Assembly (NCBI GenBank): GCA_025963285.1
Contig: JAOPUX010000027.1
Coordinates: forward strand, 1-62,444
Length of the DNA: 62,444 nt
Direction of reading: 5' to 3'
Source of the DNA: Jatrophihabitans sp.
GTDB taxonomy: Bacteria; Actinomycetota; Actinomycetes; Mycobacteriales; Jatrophihabitantaceae
In this document: in pieces, positions 39,457 through 50,506 of the stretch
Position numbering within the stretch: the first letter of the stretch is position 1
How the letters are laid out: each line of letters starts with the position of its first letter
The notes under the pieces: model-generated
Told to the model about the DNA's origin: nothing
The model's database searches: none
Seen by the model: only the letters and a program-made list of their open reading frames with translations
Position numbers and translations under genes: made by a program

Positions 39457-40723
39457 GGCCGGTCCGCTGCTGGGTGAGGTCCTGCAGCTGGAGATCGGCC
39501 CACCCGGGCACGGCGGGTTCTGCGTCGCCCGGCACGAGGGACGCGTGGTCTTCGTGCGGCACACGCTGCCCGGTGAGCTGGTCCTTGCGCGGGTCACCGA
39601 GGACGCCGGCGGCTCGTACTGCCGCGCCGATGCCGTCGAGATCCTGCGCGCGGCGCCGGAGCGCGTCGAGGCGCCCTGCCCTTATGCCGGTCCGGGCCGC
39701 TGCGGCGGCTGCGACTGGCAGCACGTCTCGGCCGAGGGGCAGCGGGCGCTGAAGCTGCAGGTGGTGCATGAGCAGTTCCGGCGCTTCGCCGACCTGGACA
39801 TCAGCGAACAACTCGCCGCTGTCGAGGAGCTGCCGGGCGGCCTGCTCGGTTGGCGTACCCGCATCGCCTATGCGGTCGACCGGGCCGGTGCGGTTGGGCT
39901 GCGGCAGCACCGTTCGCACCGGCTGGAGCTGATCGAGGAGTGCCTGCTCGGCGTGCCCGGCGTCGGTGACGGTGCCGAGCTGGGCAGCGAGTGGCCGGGC
40001 CTCAACGGGCTGGAGCTGGTGGCCAGCGACGCCGGCACCTCGGTGATCGCGCACCGTGCCGGCCCGTCGCGCCCAGGCCGTGGCCGTCGCGCCCCGGACC
40101 GGCTGCAGGTGATCGCCGGGGCGCCGGAGCTGCGGCACCAGGTCGGGGAGCGGGAGCTCGTCTCTGCGGCGGCCGGCTTCTGGCAGGTGCACCCCGCGGC
40201 GCTGGAGACCTTCACTGCGGCCGTGCTCGAAGCGTTGCAGCTGCAGCCCGGGGAGCGGGTGCTGGAGCTCTACGCCGGCGCCGGGGCGCTCACCGTGGCG
40301 CTGGCCGGTGCTGTCGGGTCGAGCGGCCAGGTGATCGGCTACGAGTCGGCGCGGCAGGCCGTGCAGGACGCCGCCAGCAACCTGGCCGCCCTGCCGTGGG
40401 CCGAGGTGCGCTACGGGCGCGTCGACGCGGGACTGGTGTCGAACCTGGCCGACTACCTCCTCGACAACGCCGAGGAGCTGCCGAACGTCGTCGTCCTCGA
40501 TCCGCCGCGCACCGGAGCGGGGCCGGAGACGACTCGGGCTCTGCTGGCGCTTCGGCCGCGGGCGATCGCCTACGTGGCGTGTGACCCGGTGAGCCTGGCC
40601 CGCGACGTCGGCGTGGCTCGGGAGGCCGGCTGGCGGCTGGCCTCGCTGCGCGCGTTCGACGCATTCCCGATGACACACCATGTTGAGTGCGTGGCTCTCC
40701 TGCTGCCGCCCGACAGCCCGTAG
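39449..40723 (+). CDS. TRAM-domain class I RNA methyltransferase (RlmCD/TrmA-like)
   Basis: A 424-residue RNA m5U methyltransferase. The N-terminal TRAM domain (residues 1-62) is followed by Cys-rich APCPYAGPGRCGGCDWQHV and a later ECLLG Cys, giving a likely [4Fe-4S] site. The SAM domain has LELYAGAGALTVALA, the VLDPPRTGAG motif and AYVACDPVSLARD with the catalytic Cys. It should methylate uridine in rRNA or tRNA. GTG at 39449 overlaps the KimA-like gene, so the two are probably co-expressed. dxs follows nine bases after the stop. Confidence 0.9.
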   Translation: MAEAGPLLGEVLQLEIGPPGHGGFCVARHEGRVVFVRHTLPGELVLARVTEDAGGSYCRADAVEILRAAPERVEAPCPYAGPGRCGGCDWQHVSAEGQRALKLQVVHEQFRRFADLDISEQLAAVEELPGGLLGWRTRIAYAVDRAGAVGLRQHRSHRLELIEECLLGVPGVGDGAELGSEWPGLNGLELVASDAGTSVIAHRAGPSRPGRGRRAPDRLQVIAGAPELRHQVGERELVSAAAGFWQVHPAALETFTAAVLEALQLQPGERVLELYAGAGALTVALAGAVGSSGQVIGYESARQAVQDAASNLAALPWAEVRYGRVDAGLVSNLADYLLDNAEELPNVVVLDPPRTGAGPETTRALLALRPRAIAYVACDPVSLARDVGVAREAGWRLASLRAFDAFPMTHHVECVALLLPPDSP

Positions 40724-40732
40724 TCTGGGCCT

Positions 40733-42673
40733 GTGACTTCCGTGTTGGATCGCATCGGCTCACCCGCCGACCTGCGCACCCTGAGCCCTGAGGATCTCGC
40801 GCTGCTCGCCGCAGAGATCCGCGACCTGCTCGTGCAGACGGTGTCGCGCACGGGCGGCCATCTCGGCCCCAACCTGGGCGCGGTGGAGCTGACGATCGCG
40901 CTGCACCGGTCGTTCGACTCGCCGACGGAGCCGATCCTCTTCGACGTGGGCCACCAGGCCTATGTGCACAAGATCCTCACCGGCCGCGCGGGGCAGATGC
41001 CGACGCTCCGGCAGACGGGCGGCCTCTCCGGCTACCCGAGCCGTGGCGAGAGCCGGCACGACTGGATCGAGAACTCGCACGCCTCCACTGCGCTCTCCTA
41101 CGCCGACGGGCTGGCCAAGGCCTTCGAGGTGCGCGCCGAGCGCCGCCCGGTCGTGGCGGTGGTCGGCGACGGTGCCCTCACCGGCGGCATGTGCTGGGAG
41201 GCGCTGAACAACATCGCCGGGGCCGACCGCCCCGTGGTGGTGGTCGTCAACGACAACGGACGCTCGTACTCACCGACCATCGGCGGCCTGGCCCAGCAGC
41301 TGGCCGGCCTGCGGCTGCGTCCCGGCTACGAGCGGATGCTCGGGCGGGTGAAGGGCGCCCTCGGCCGGACGCCGGTCGTCGGGCCGCCCCTGTACGACGC
41401 GCTGCACAGCGCCAAGCGGGGGATCAAGGACCTCGTCGCGCCGCAGGGCATGTTCGAGGACCTCGGGCTGAAGTACCTCGGCCCAGTCGACGGGCACGAT
41501 GTGGAGGCGCTGGAGACGGCGTTCGCGCTGGCCCGCCGCTTCGACGGCCCGGTGATCGTGCACTGTGTCACCCGCAAGGGCTACGGCTACGCGCCGGCCG
41601 AGAACGACGAGGCCGACCAGATGCACCAGTCCCGCGGCTTCGACCCGGACACCGGGGTCGCGCACGTCAGCGGCGGCCGGAGCTGGACGTCGGCCTTCGG
41701 CGACGAGCTGCTGCGGATCGGCGAGCGCCGCGATGACGTCGTCGCGATCACGGCGGCGATGTGCGAGCCCACCGGCCTGGGGGCCTTCAACCGCCGCTTC
41801 CCGGAGCGCTGCTACGACGTCGGCATCGCCGAGCAGCACGCGCTGACCTCGGCCGCCGGGCTGGCCTCGGGCGGCCTGCATCCGGTGGTGGCCATCTACG
41901 CGACGTTCCTGAACCGCGCCTTCGACCAGCTGCTGATGGACGTCGCCCTGCACAAGCTGCCGGTGACCGTGGTGCTCGACCGCGCCGGGATCACCGGTGA
42001 GGACGGCCCGAGCCACAACGGCGTCTGGGATCTCGCCCTGCTGGGTGTGGTGCCGGGTATCCGGATCGCCGCGCCGCGTGACGAGGCCACGCTGCGCCTG
42101 GAGCTCAACGAGGCCGTGGAGCACGGCGACGGCCCCACGGTCGTCCGTTTCCCGAAGACCCCGCTCACCGATCCGATCCCGGCCCTGCGCCGCGTGGGTG
42201 GCGTCGACGTGCTCGCCGAGCCCTCGGCAGCGGCCGTGGACGTGCTCGTCGTCGCGGTCGGCTCCACCGCCACCGAGGTGCTCGACGCCTGCGCCTCGGT
42301 CCGGCAGGCCGGCTACACGGTGCGCGTCGTCGACCCCCGCTGGGTCACTCCGGTAGACCCCGGCCTGATCACGCTGGCCCGCGAGGCCGCGCTCGTCGTC
42401 ACCGTCGAGGACGGCAGCGTCGCCGGCGGGGTCGGCAGCCGGGTGGCCCAGGCCTTGGTCGCGGCGGGCGTCGACGTGCCGCTGCGGCAGATCGGCGTTC
42501 CGGCCGAGTTTCCCGTGCACGGGCGCGTGGCGGATGTGCGTACATGGGCGGGGCTGACAATCCAGGACATCGGCCGGCGCATCGTTGAGTGGTCGGCCGT
42601 CGTTTCACCTTCTAGTGACACCGAGCAGACTTTCCCGGTCGCTCGGCGTGCGGTAGACATCGACGGCGACTGA
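40733..42673 (+). CDS. dxs: 1-deoxy-D-xylulose-5-phosphate synthase
   Basis: A 646-residue [39 protein letters not shown] and [17 protein letters not shown] are near the N-terminus; [17 protein letters not shown] is the thiamine-diphosphate and Mg motif; the second domain has [15 protein letters not shown]. It condenses pyruvate and glyceraldehyde-3-phosphate, first step of the MEP isoprenoid pathway. GTG at 40733. In M. tuberculosis dxs1 (Rv2682c) is in the same region, upstream of RNase D. Confidence 0.97.
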   Translation: MTSVLDRIGSPADLRTLSPEDLALLAAEIRDLLVQTVSRTGGHLGPNLGAVELTIALHRSFDSPTEPILFDVGHQAYVHKILTGRAGQMPTLRQTGGLSGYPSRGESRHDWIENSHASTALSYADGLAKAFEVRAERRPVVAVVGDGALTGGMCWEALNNIAGADRPVVVVVNDNGRSYSPTIGGLAQQLAGLRLRPGYERMLGRVKGALGRTPVVGPPLYDALHSAKRGIKDLVAPQGMFEDLGLKYLGPVDGHDVEALETAFALARRFDGPVIVHCVTRKGYGYAPAENDEADQMHQSRGFDPDTGVAHVSGGRSWTSAFGDELLRIGERRDDVVAITAAMCEPTGLGAFNRRFPERCYDVGIAEQHALTSAAGLASGGLHPVVAIYATFLNRAFDQLLMDVALHKLPVTVVLDRAGITGEDGPSHNGVWDLALLGVVPGIRIAAPRDEATLRLELNEAVEHGDGPTVVRFPKTPLTDPIPALRRVGGVDVLAEPSAAAVDVLVVAVGSTATEVLDACASVRQAGYTVRVVDPRWVTPVDPGLITLAREAALVVTVEDGSVAGGVGSRVAQALVAAGVDVPLRQIGVPAEFPVHGRVADVRTWAGLTIQDIGRRIVEWSAVVSPSSDTEQTFPVARRAVDIDGD

Positions 42674-42707
42674 TCGTCGTAGATCAACGGAATGGCCCGG
42701 AGGACAC

Positions 42708-43406
42708 ATGCGCATCCTCGTAGTTGAGGACGAAATCCAGCTCGCGGAGGCGGTTGCCCGCGGGCTGCGCCGCGAGGGGATGGCCGTCGACGTGGCGACC
42801 GACGGCGAGGACGGCTACCGCAAGGCGGCGCTGACCCGCTACGACGTCGTGGTTCTCGACCGCGACCTGCCTGGCATGTCCGGCGACGAGGTCTGTCGCA
42901 AGCTCACCGAAGACGGCGTGCTGACGCGCGTCATGATGCTCACCGCCAGTGGCACCGTCGAGGACCGGGTCGCCGGCCTGGCCCTCGGCGCTGACGACTA
43001 CCTGCCCAAGCCCTTCGCCTTCGCCGAGCTGGTCGCGCGGGTCCGGGCCCTGGCCCGGCGCACCACGCCTGCCGCACCGCCCGTACTGACGGCAGGCGAC
43101 ATCGAGCTCGACTCGGCCAAGCGCACCGTGCTGCGGCGCGGTGAGCACGTCGAGCTGACCCGTAAGGAGTTCGGCGTCCTGGAGACGCTGCTCATGGCTC
43201 AGGGCGCGGTCGTGAGCAGCGAGGAGCTGCTCGACCGGGTCTGGGACGAGAACGCCGACCCGTTCACCACCACCGTGCGCGTGACGATGATGACGCTGCG
43301 TCGCAAGCTCGGTGAACCCGCGATCATCGACACCGTCGTCGGCTCCGGCTATCGCATCGATCCCGCCGTCCTCGACATCGTTGAAGGAGCCGGGACGGCG
43401 TCGTGA
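42708..43406 (+). CDS. OmpR/PhoB-family response regulator
   Basis: A 232-residue response regulator. Receiver: VEDE acidic pair, phospho-acceptor Asp51 in VVLDRDLPGMSGD, Thr79 in MLTAS and Lys101 in LPKPF. The C-terminal winged helix has LTRKEFGVLETLL and GSGYRI. ATG at 42708 follows GGAGGAC. It overlaps the kinase gene by four bases (GTGA), showing a paired system. Target genes and signal are not visible here. Confidence 0.95.
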   Translation: MRILVVEDEIQLAEAVARGLRREGMAVDVATDGEDGYRKAALTRYDVVVLDRDLPGMSGDEVCRKLTEDGVLTRVMMLTASGTVEDRVAGLALGADDYLPKPFAFAELVARVRALARRTTPAAPPVLTAGDIELDSAKRTVLRRGEHVELTRKEFGVLETLLMAQGAVVSSEELLDRVWDENADPFTTTVRVTMMTLRRKLGEPAIIDTVVGSGYRIDPAVLDIVEGAGTAS

Positions 43407-44593
43407 GGCTCCTCCGCCCAACGCTGCGCCTGCGAATGGCGCTGCTCTACGGCGGACTTGTCCTACTTGTTGGGGTATCGCTGCTCTTCACCTCGATCGT
43501 GATCCTCAACAACTCGATCACCAAGGCGGTCAACGACAACAGCCGGACGCACCCGAAGACCGCGGCGGCCGAGGACCTGAACCAGATCGGCAGCAGCGCG
43601 CGCAGCAGTGCGATCGACTACATGCTGCACGGTGGGCTGGTCTTCTTCGGCATCGTGGTCGTGATCGGGACCGTGGGTGGCTACCTGCTCGCCAAGCAGG
43701 CGCTGCGGCCCGTCGCCCGGCTCACCCAGACGGCCAAGCAGCTCTCCACCGACAACCTCGACCAGCGGATCAACCTCGGCGGCCCCGACGACGAGCTGCG
43801 CGAGCTGGCCGACACCTTCGACGAGATGCTGGGCCGCCTCGACGCCGCGTTCGACAGCCAGAAGCTCTTCGTGGCCAACGCCAGCCATGAGCTGCGCACC
43901 CCGCTGGCCGTCATCCGCACCGAACTCGAGGTGACCCTCTCCGACCCGGATGCCGACGTCGCCGAGCTGCGCCGGATGGGCGAGGTCGTCATCCTGGCCA
44001 CCGACCGGGCGCAGCGCCTCGTGGCCTCCCTGCTGACGCTCGCGCGGCTGCAGGCCGTCGACCACGGCGAGCTGGAGGTCCGCGAGCAGGTGGAGGTGTC
44101 GAGCCTGGTGCCGCCGATCCTGGAGGGGGTGGCCGCCGAGGCCGCCGAGAAGGGCGTCACCCTCGAGACGGAGCTGGAGCCCGGGATCACGATGGGCGAC
44201 CCGCGCCTGCTGGAGCGGCTGATCGGCAACCTCGTCGAGAACGCCATCCGGCACAACGTCCCGAACGGCTGGCTGCGCGTCACGACGGGACAGACCAGCG
44301 AGCGGGTCTGGATCCACGTCTCCAACGGCGGCACCGTGATCGCCTCGACAGACGTCGACGCACTCTTCGAGCCGTTCCGCCGAGGCGGACGGCTGCGCAC
44401 CGCCACCCGGGGCGCGGGCCTCGGGCTGGCGATCGTCCGGCTGATCGTGGATGCGCACCACGGCAAGCTGCAGGCCGCAGCACCGCCCTTCGGTGGGCTG
44501 GCGATCCGGATCGAGCTGCCCAAGGCAGCCACCTCGGTGCCGTCGGTGGCGCGCGAGCCGGCGATCAAGCAGAGCGGCTCAGTCGCCGTCTGA
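43403..44593 (+). CDS. Sensor histidine kinase
   Basis: A 396-residue membrane kinase. Helices at about residues 12-34 and 77-97 enclose a short 42-residue extracellular loop. A HAMP domain follows, then the H-box FVANASHELRTPLAVIR (His162), N-box NLVENAIRHN and G-box RGAGLGLAIVRLI. The small sensing loop suggests a membrane or small-molecule signal. GTG at 43403 overlaps the regulator. The last 15 bases overlap the convergent RNase D gene. Confidence 0.94.
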   Translation: MRLLRPTLRLRMALLYGGLVLLVGVSLLFTSIVILNNSITKAVNDNSRTHPKTAAAEDLNQIGSSARSSAIDYMLHGGLVFFGIVVVIGTVGGYLLAKQALRPVARLTQTAKQLSTDNLDQRINLGGPDDELRELADTFDEMLGRLDAAFDSQKLFVANASHELRTPLAVIRTELEVTLSDPDADVAELRRMGEVVILATDRAQRLVASLLTLARLQAVDHGELEVREQVEVSSLVPPILEGVAAEAAEKGVTLETELEPGITMGDPRLLERLIGNLVENAIRHNVPNGWLRVTTGQTSERVWIHVSNGGTVIASTDVDALFEPFRRGGRLRTATRGAGLGLAIVRLIVDAHHGKLQAAAPPFGGLAIRIELPKAATSVPSVAREPAIKQSGSVAV

Positions 44594-45874
44594 GGTCGGC
44601 TCCGCCGGTGTCTCCGCTGGGGGCGTCCCCGGTGTTGGTGTCTCGGCGGCCGGCGCGTTCTGCAGCGCCTCGGTCAGCGCGGTGAGCGTCAGGTCGATCT
44701 GCCACTGCCGCGCCCCGAGTTCACCCATGCGGGCGCGGACCGCATCGGTGGTCGGGGTCGGCGGTTCCCAGCAGATCCGGCGGATCACGTCGGAGGCGAG
44801 CAGGTTCTGCGCCAGGACGGTGTGCTCCTCGGCGAGCGCGGAGACGGCGGCACGAGCCCGGGCCAGCCGCTCAGCGGCTGCCGGATCGCGATCGCGCCAG
44901 CGGGCCGGGGGCGGCACGCCGTCGCCACCGCTGCCGGTGGAGGTCGGTAGCTCCCCGTCGGGCAGGGCGAGGGCCGTCTCGATCGCGGCGAACCAGCGCT
45001 CGGCCTGACGCCGCTGCCGCGGGCCGTTGAAGACGTTGATGGCCAGCAGGTCGGCCTGCCGCTTCGGCATGGCCTTGGCGGCCTCGACGATCGCGGCGTC
45101 GGGCAGCAGCCGCCCGGGGGCGACGTCGCGACGGGCGGCGTAGTCGTCACGGGCGTGCCAGAGCGAGCGGACCACCGCGAGTTGGCGACGGTTGCGCAGG
45201 GCGTGGATGCCGGAGGTGCGCCGCCACGGCTCGCTGCGCGGGGGCGGCGGAGGGGCCAGCCGGACCGCCTCGAACTCCTGGCGGGCCCATTCGGACTTCC
45301 CGGCGTCGTGCAGGGCCGCGGCGAGCACGTCGCGCAGGTCGCTGAGCAGCTCGACGTCGAGGGCGGCATATACGAGCCAGTCGTGCGGCAGCGGTCGGGT
45401 GGACCAGTCGGCGGCGGAGTGACCCTTCTCGAGCCGGACACCGAGGTGCTGCTCGACCATCGTGCCGAGGGCAACCCGCTCCTCGCCGAGCAGCCGGCCG
45501 GCCAGCTCGGTGTCGAAGAGCCGCGGGGGGTGCAGTCCGAGTTCGGCCATGCACGGCAGGTCCTGGCTGGCGGCGTGCAGCAGCCACTCGGTGTCCTGCA
45601 GCACGGCGTTGAGCCCGCTGAGGGCAGGGAGCTCGATGGGGTCGATGAGCGCCGTGCCGGCACCAGCACGGCGAAGCTGGATCAGGTACGCGCGCTGGCT
45701 GTACCGGTAGCCGGAGGCGCGCTCGGCGTCGAAGGCCACCGGGCCGGTACCGGCCGCGATCAGGTCGACAAATCGACTCAGCTCGCCGCTGGCGACCAGT
45801 GGCTCGGGGACGCCGTCGGCGGGCTGGCTGAGAAGCGGAACCTCCGGCGCCTGCTCCGGCTCGTTCTCTGTCAC
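44579..45874 (-). CDS. rnd: Ribonuclease D family 3'-5' exonuclease with HRDC domain
   Basis: A 431-residue DEDD exonuclease. VAFDAERASGYRYSQRAYLIQL has the first Asp/Glu, LLHAASQDLPCMAELGL the second Asp, FDTELAGRLLG supports the fold, and LVYAALDVELL the last. An HRDC domain is near residues 210-295. Its N- and C-terminal tails are Pro/Glu-rich. It trims structured RNA 3' ends. GTG at 45874 overlaps the DUF3000 stop (GTGA), so both are co-translated, as with Rv2681/Rv2680. Confidence 0.92.
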   Translation of the reverse strand: MTENEPEQAPEVPLLSQPADGVPEPLVASGELSRFVDLIAAGTGPVAFDAERASGYRYSQRAYLIQLRRAGAGTALIDPIELPALSGLNAVLQDTEWLLHAASQDLPCMAELGLHPPRLFDTELAGRLLGEERVALGTMVEQHLGVRLEKGHSAADWSTRPLPHDWLVYAALDVELLSDLRDVLAAALHDAGKSEWARQEFEAVRLAPPPPPRSEPWRRTSGIHALRNRRQLAVVRSLWHARDDYAARRDVAPGRLLPDAAIVEAAKAMPKRQADLLAINVFNGPRQRRQAERWFAAIETALALPDGELPTSTGSGGDGVPPPARWRDRDPAAAERLARARAAVSALAEEHTVLAQNLLASDVIRRICWEPPTPTTDAVRARMGELGARQWQIDLTLTALTEALQNAPAAETPTPGTPPAETPAEPTSDGD

Positions 45875-46485
45875 GTGGGGGAGAGCAGGGTCACGCCTTC
45901 GGGCGGCAGGCCGGCGGCAAGGCAGAGCATGTCGACGAAGGCTGCGAGATGCGGGGCCATGTCCTCGGTCTCCGCCGTCCAGGAGGCGCGCAGCTCGAGC
46001 GCGACGCTCGTCTGCGGTCCGTGGATGTCACCGAAGCGGGTGGAGGTGGTCTGGGTGACGGTGCCGCCTGCGGCGCGGTGCGCGGCGCCGCGCTCGACGA
46101 GGGCACTGGTGAGCCAGCTCCAGCCGACCTGGGGGAGCATCGGGTCGTTGCCCATCTGGTCGTCCATCTCCGCCGAGGCGAAGGCCACCAGGCGGAGCAC
46201 GCCGTCCCAGGCCTCCACCCCGTCAGGGTCGTGCAGCAGCACCAGCCGGCCGGTAGCCACCTCGTCGCCGTCGGCGTCGCGGACGTCGGCCGAGATGGCG
46301 TAGCTCCACGGTGCCAGGCGCTGGGGAGGACGCAGCGGCTCGACGTGCACCTCGGCGCGAACGCGGGTGCCGATGAGGCTGGCGACCGCAGCCCGGAACA
46401 GCTCCGGACGGGCTGGCTCCTCGGGGTTTGTGGGTTCGTCAGACACGGACGCGTTCAGCGGGGTGACCGGCGTATGCGTCGTCAC
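45871..46485 (-). CDS. DUF3000 family protein
   Basis: A 204-residue DUF3000 protein. Conserved stretches are [37 protein letters not shown], and [20 protein letters not shown]. Soluble, with no known function; it is normally next to RNase D as here. GTG at 46485. It is divergent from hemE, about 105 bases away, and its ribosome-binding site is weak. Confidence 0.88.
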   Translation of the reverse strand: MTTHTPVTPLNASVSDEPTNPEEPARPELFRAAVASLIGTRVRAEVHVEPLRPPQRLAPWSYAISADVRDADGDEVATGRLVLLHDPDGVEAWDGVLRLVAFASAEMDDQMGNDPMLPQVGWSWLTSALVERGAAHRAAGGTVTQTTSTRFGDIHGPQTSVALELRASWTAETEDMAPHLAAFVDMLCLAAGLPPEGVTLLSPT

Positions 46486-46589
46486 GCGACGCGGTGGTGA
46501 CGGACGGCGGCGGGCATATGTTCACGCTGACATGTGAGCCCGCTGATCCGAAGCAGGCGCGCCGACCCGACGTGGGACGATGGACGGCG

Positions 46590-47621
46590 ATGTCTGAGCC
46601 CGCGCACCCGTCTGAGTCCCTGTTGGTCCGTGCCGCCACCGGTAGGCCGGGGCCGCGTCCGCCGGTCTGGTTCATGCGCCAGGCCGGGCGGTCACTGCCC
46701 GAGTACCGGGCGCTGCGGGCGGATGTCGCCATGCTCGATGCCCTCCAGGACGCCGATCTCATCACCGAGATCACGCTGCAGCCGGTGCGCCGGCACGGGG
46801 TAGACGCCGCCATCTTCTTCTCCGACATCGTGGTGCCGCTGGTGGCCATCGGGGTGGGCGTGGACATCGTGCCCGGGGTGGGGCCGGTGGTCGAGAAGCC
46901 GATCCGATCGCTGGCTGACCTCGACCAGCTGCGCGTCCTCGACCCCGCGGACGTCCCGTACGTGACGGCCGCGGTGCGGTCGCTGACGCGTGAGCTCGGC
47001 GCCACACCGCTGATCGGCTTCGCCGGGGCCCCGTTCACGCTGGCGAGCTACCGGGTCGCGGGCGGCCCGTCGAAGGACCACGCCCGCACCAAGGCGCTGA
47101 TGCACGGCGATCCGGAGCTGTGGAACGCCCTCCTGGCCCGTCTTGCGGTGATCGCGAGGCAGTTCCTGCAGGTGCAGATCGACGCCGGCGCCTCAGCCGT
47201 CCAGCTCTTCGACTCGTGGGCCGGGGCACTCTCGCGGGCCGACTACGAGAGGTACGTGCTGCCGCACAGCAAGGCGGTGCTCGAGCCGCTGGCCGGCAGC
47301 GTGCCGTTGATCCACTTCGGCGTCGGCACCGGCGAGCTGCTGACCTCGATGCGGGCGGCGGGCGCTGACGTGGTGGGGGTGGACTGGCGGGTGCCGCTGG
47401 ACGAGGCCTCCCGGCGGATCGGCCCCGGTGCGGCGGTGCAGGGCAACCTCGACCCCGCCTTCCTCGGCTCGGAGTCCGCCGTGATCGAACGCGAGGTCCG
47501 GCGCATCGTCGCTGAGGGGCGCCAGGCACCCGGCCACATCTTCAACCTCGGTCACGGCGTGCCGCCGAGCACCGACCCGGACGTGCTGACCCGCATCGTC
47601 GAGCTCGTCCACTCACTCTGA
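46590..47621 (+). CDS. hemE: Uroporphyrinogen decarboxylase
   Basis: A 343-residue Uro[18 protein letters not shown] is the substrate-binding Arg motif near residue 30; [12 protein letters not shown] and [12 protein letters not shown] (residues ~130-145) complete the pocket, and [13 protein letters not shown] lies near the end. It decarboxylates uroporphyrinogen III to coproporphyrinogen III. ATG 46590 gives the standard start. It overlaps the hemG start as TGATG, forming hemE-hemG-hemQ. Confidence 0.97.
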   Translation: MSEPAHPSESLLVRAATGRPGPRPPVWFMRQAGRSLPEYRALRADVAMLDALQDADLITEITLQPVRRHGVDAAIFFSDIVVPLVAIGVGVDIVPGVGPVVEKPIRSLADLDQLRVLDPADVPYVTAAVRSLTRELGATPLIGFAGAPFTLASYRVAGGPSKDHARTKALMHGDPELWNALLARLAVIARQFLQVQIDAGASAVQLFDSWAGALSRADYERYVLPHSKAVLEPLAGSVPLIHFGVGTGELLTSMRAAGADVVGVDWRVPLDEASRRIGPGAAVQGNLDPAFLGSESAVIEREVRRIVAEGRQAPGHIFNLGHGVPPSTDPDVLTRIVELVHSL

Positions 47622-49018
47622 TGGCCGCTCGGGTCGCCGTCGTCGGCGGCGGGATCTCGGGGCTGTCGGCGGCCTGGGCCCTGAGCGGCCTGGGGCACGA
47701 GGTGACGGTCTTCGAGGCGGCCGCGGAGGTGGGGGGCAAGCTGCGCCGCGAGTCGGTGGCCGGCTTCCCCATCGACGTGGGCGCCGAGTCGATCCTGGCC
47801 CGCCGCCCCGAGGGGCTGGCCCTGATCGACGAGCTGGGGCTGACCGACGCCGTCGTGCATCCCCAGACGATCACGGCCGGGCTGCGGGTGGGGGGCCGGC
47901 GCCGCGCCATGCCGGCCCACACGATGATGGGGATCCCGGCCGATCTCGACGCGCTGCGTAGCGCCGACGTCCTCACCGATCATGGCTTGGAGCGGGTCGC
48001 TGGCGAGCCGGGCCTGCCCCCGCTGCCGCCGCTGACCGACGACGTCTCCGTGGGTGACCTGGTGCGGGACCGGCTGGGCAACGAGGTGGCGGATCGGCTG
48101 GTGGAGCCGCTGCTGGGTGGTGTCTATGCCGGCCGGGCTGACGCGCTGTCGCTGCGGGCCACCATGCCCGTGCTGGCGGCCGAGCTCGCCGAGGGCGGCT
48201 CGCTGATCGAGGCGGCCGGACGGGTGGTGGCGCGGGGGAGTCGCAACCCTGCCACCGGGCCTGTCTTCGCGTCCCTGCAGGGCGGTGTCGGGCGGCTGCC
48301 GGTCGAGCTCGTGGGCGCCGGCCGCTTCGAGGTGCAGAGCGGGGTGACGGTGCGCGCGGTGCGCCGGACGCCCGCCGGCTTCGCCCTGGAGATCGGCGCG
48401 GTCCCTGACTCGCGGCTCGTCGAGTTCGACGGTGTGGTGCTGGCCGTGCCGGCGGCGAAGGCGGCCCGGCTGCTGCGCTCACTCGCCCCGGCTGCCGCCG
48501 CCGAGCTCGACGCCGTCGAGACGGCAAGCATGGCGATCGCCTCCTTCGCCTTCTCGGGCATCGAACTGCCGGCAGGCAGCGGGCTGCTGGTCGGGATGCG
48601 GGAGGGGCTGGCGGTGAAGGCGGTGACCGTCTCGTCGCAGAAGTGGTCTCTCGAGACCGGCGGGCTGACGATGCTGCGTGCTTCGGTGGGGCGCATCGGT
48701 GAGTCCCAGGTGCTCCAGCGCGACGACGCCGACCTGATCCAGCTGGTGCGCCACGACCTCTTGGAGCTGCTCGGGGTGGCGGCCGAACCGGTGGATGCGA
48801 TCGTCACGCGTTGGGGCGGCGGGCTGCCGCAGTACGGCGTCGGGCACATCGAACGGGTGGCCCGCATCCGTGCCGCGCTCGACGCCGTGCCGGGGCTCGG
48901 CATCTGCGGGGCCACCTTCGACGGGATCGGCATCCCGGCCTGCATCGCCACCGCGCGGGCCGCCGCGGCCGTCGTGCACGGGTCGCTGCAGGGCCGCGCG
49001 CCCGCTGCGGGAGAATGA
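47621..49018 (+). CDS. hemG: Protoporphyrinogen/coproporphyrinogen III oxidase (HemY/CgoX type)
   Basis: A 465-residue FAD oxidoreductase. [21 protein letters not shown] is the dinucleotide motif, and [11 protein letters not shown] follows; the substrate region has [10 protein letters not shown] and the C-terminus [18 protein letters not shown]. In monoderm actinobacteria this enzyme oxidises coproporphyrinogen III to coproporphyrin III, since HemQ acts next. It is coupled with hemE and hemQ. Confidence 0.93.
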   Translation: MAARVAVVGGGISGLSAAWALSGLGHEVTVFEAAAEVGGKLRRESVAGFPIDVGAESILARRPEGLALIDELGLTDAVVHPQTITAGLRVGGRRRAMPAHTMMGIPADLDALRSADVLTDHGLERVAGEPGLPPLPPLTDDVSVGDLVRDRLGNEVADRLVEPLLGGVYAGRADALSLRATMPVLAAELAEGGSLIEAAGRVVARGSRNPATGPVFASLQGGVGRLPVELVGAGRFEVQSGVTVRAVRRTPAGFALEIGAVPDSRLVEFDGVVLAVPAAKAARLLRSLAPAAAAELDAVETASMAIASFAFSGIELPAGSGLLVGMREGLAVKAVTVSSQKWSLETGGLTMLRASVGRIGESQVLQRDDADLIQLVRHDLLELLGVAAEPVDAIVTRWGGGLPQYGVGHIERVARIRAALDAVPGLGICGATFDGIGIPACIATARAAAAVVHGSLQGRAPAAGE

Positions 49019-49023
49019 GGGAC

Positions 49024-49719
49024 ATGGTCGACGGGAAGACAGCACGCGAGCTCAACAACGTCATTCGCTACACCGCCTGGTCGGTGTTCAAAGTGACGCA
49101 CCGCCTCGGCAGTGACGACCGTTCGGAGCTGGTGGCCGAGGTCGACGCGCTCTTCGAGGAGCTGGCCGGCAAGGACATCACGGTGCGCGGCACCTACGAC
49201 GTCAGCGCCCTGCGCGCCGACGCCGACCTGATGATCTGGTGGCACGCCCCGACGGCCGACCTGCTGCAGGAGGCCTACAGCCGATTCCGCCGCACGACCC
49301 TCGGCACGCACCTCGAGCCGGTCTGGTCGAACATGGCCCTGCATCGCCCGGCCGAGTTCAACAAGAGCCACGTGCCGGCGTTCCTGGCCGACGAGACCCC
49401 GCGCGCCTACGTCTGCGTCTACCCGTTCGTGCGCAGCTACGAGTGGTACCTGCTGCCCGACGACGAGCGCCGCGCACTGCTGGCCGAGCACGGCAAGATG
49501 GCGCGCGACTACCCCGACGTCCGCGCCAACACCGTCTCGTCGTTCGCGCTGGGCGACTACGAGTGGATGCTCGCGTTCGAGGCCGACGAGCTGGACCGCA
49601 TCGTGGACCTGATGCGGCACCTGCGCGGCTCCGAGACGCGCCGGCACGTCCGTGAAGAGGTGCCGTTCTACACCGGCTCGCGCCGCGCCACCGCCGAGCT
49701 GGTCGCCGCGCTGCCCTAG
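49024..49719 (+). CDS. hemQ: Coproheme decarboxylase HemQ (ChdC)
   Basis: A 231-residue chlorite-dismutase-family Hem[30 protein letters not shown] and the catalytic-Tyr motif [13 protein letters not shown] are present, and [17 protein letters not shown] carries the likely proximal His. It decarboxylates coproheme to haem b, the last step of the coproporphyrin-dependent pathway. ATG 49024 is used; ATG 49015 would overlap hemG. Its stop shares CTAG with that of msrB. Confidence 0.95.
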   Translation: MVDGKTARELNNVIRYTAWSVFKVTHRLGSDDRSELVAEVDALFEELAGKDITVRGTYDVSALRADADLMIWWHAPTADLLQEAYSRFRRTTLGTHLEPVWSNMALHRPAEFNKSHVPAFLADETPRAYVCVYPFVRSYEWYLLPDDERRALLAEHGKMARDYPDVRANTVSSFALGDYEWMLAFEADELDRIVDLMRHLRGSETRRHVREEVPFYTGSRRATAELVAALP

Positions 49720-50144
49720 CTTGGCGCGTCCTCGTCGAAGGTCAGCGAGATCGAGTTGATGCAGTAGCGCAGGTTGGTCGGGGTGCCGTTTCGCTCGTTG
49801 AACACGTGCCCGAGATGGCTGTGGCAGTGGGCGCAGAGGATCTCGGTGCGGCTCATGCCCCACGACCGATCGGTGCGCTCGAGGATGTTGTCACCGGCCA
49901 GCGGGGTGAAGAAGGACGGCCAGCCGCAGTGCGAGTCGAACTTGCCCTCGCTGCGGAAGAGCTCGTGATCGCAGGCCCGGCACTTGTAGACGCCGACGCG
50001 GTGGTTGTCGGTGTACTCGCCGGTGAAGGCCCGCTCGGTGCCGGCCCGGCGCAGCACGTCGTACTCGTGCTTGGAGAGCTGGGCGCGCCACTGCTCGTCG
50101 GTCTTGACGACGGTGGGGGCCGGGAGTCGTTCGGTGCGCTTCAC
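49716..50144 (-). CDS. msrB: Peptide-methionine (R)-S-oxide reductase
   Basis: A 142-residue MsrB. Zinc ligands are in CRAC and CAHC; the conserved [11 protein letters not shown] lies between, and RYCINSISL has the catalytic Cys. It reduces methionine-R-sulphoxide in proteins, a repair role under oxidative stress. GTG 50144 is the first possible start. It is convergent with hemQ, the same neighbour as in mycobacteria. Confidence 0.96.
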   Translation of the reverse strand: MKRTERLPAPTVVKTDEQWRAQLSKHEYDVLRRAGTERAFTGEYTDNHRVGVYKCRACDHELFRSEGKFDSHCGWPSFFTPLAGDNILERTDRSWGMSRTEILCAHCHSHLGHVFNERNGTPTNLRYCINSISLTFDEDAPS

Positions 50145-50184
50145 CGGATCGACGTTACCGAGCGCCGCGCGTGCCGGGGACCGT

Positions 50185-50433
50185 TCAGCTCTGGAAGATG
50201 CCGATGATCCCGTAGATGACGGTGAGCGCGGTGCTGATCAGGATCAGCCAGACGACGAGTTTGGCGCCGGTGCGCCGCGGTCCGCTGAGGCGGGCCAGCC
50301 CGTTGCCGAAGGCGGCCAGGTTCTGCAGCTCGCCGTCGACGGTGTTCGGGTTGGCCGTGCGGCCCCAGGCGCCGTCGACATAGGGCAGGGGACCGGCCGG
50401 CTCGTCGTCGTCGTACTGCTCCTCTGTCCACAC
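50185..50433 (-). CDS. Small hypothetical membrane protein
   Basis: An 82-residue protein with an acidic N-terminal half and one C-terminal hydrophobic helix (about residues 58-80). GTG at 50433, just before WTEEQYDDDEP, is preferred to the distal in-frame start. No family is recognised, though small tail-anchored proteins of this kind are common next to msrB or polymerase genes in actinobacteria. It lies 41 bases upstream of msrB in the same direction. Confidence 0.5.
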   Translation of the reverse strand: MWTEEQYDDDEPAGPLPYVDGAWGRTANPNTVDGELQNLAAFGNGLARLSGPRRTGAKLVVWLILISTALTVIYGIIGIFQS

Positions 50434-50506
50434 ACCGCCAGCGTAAACGCGCAAGCGAATCCTGTCGTTGCCCGCGGTTGTCGGCGTGCCGCGATAGCGT
50501 CGGGGT

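Noticed and set aside
37426-39597. A 700-residue-class open frame on the minus strand opposite the KimA-like gene
   Set aside because: Composition is Arg/Asp/His-rich without hydrophobic order or domains, while the plus-strand frame encodes a clear permease.
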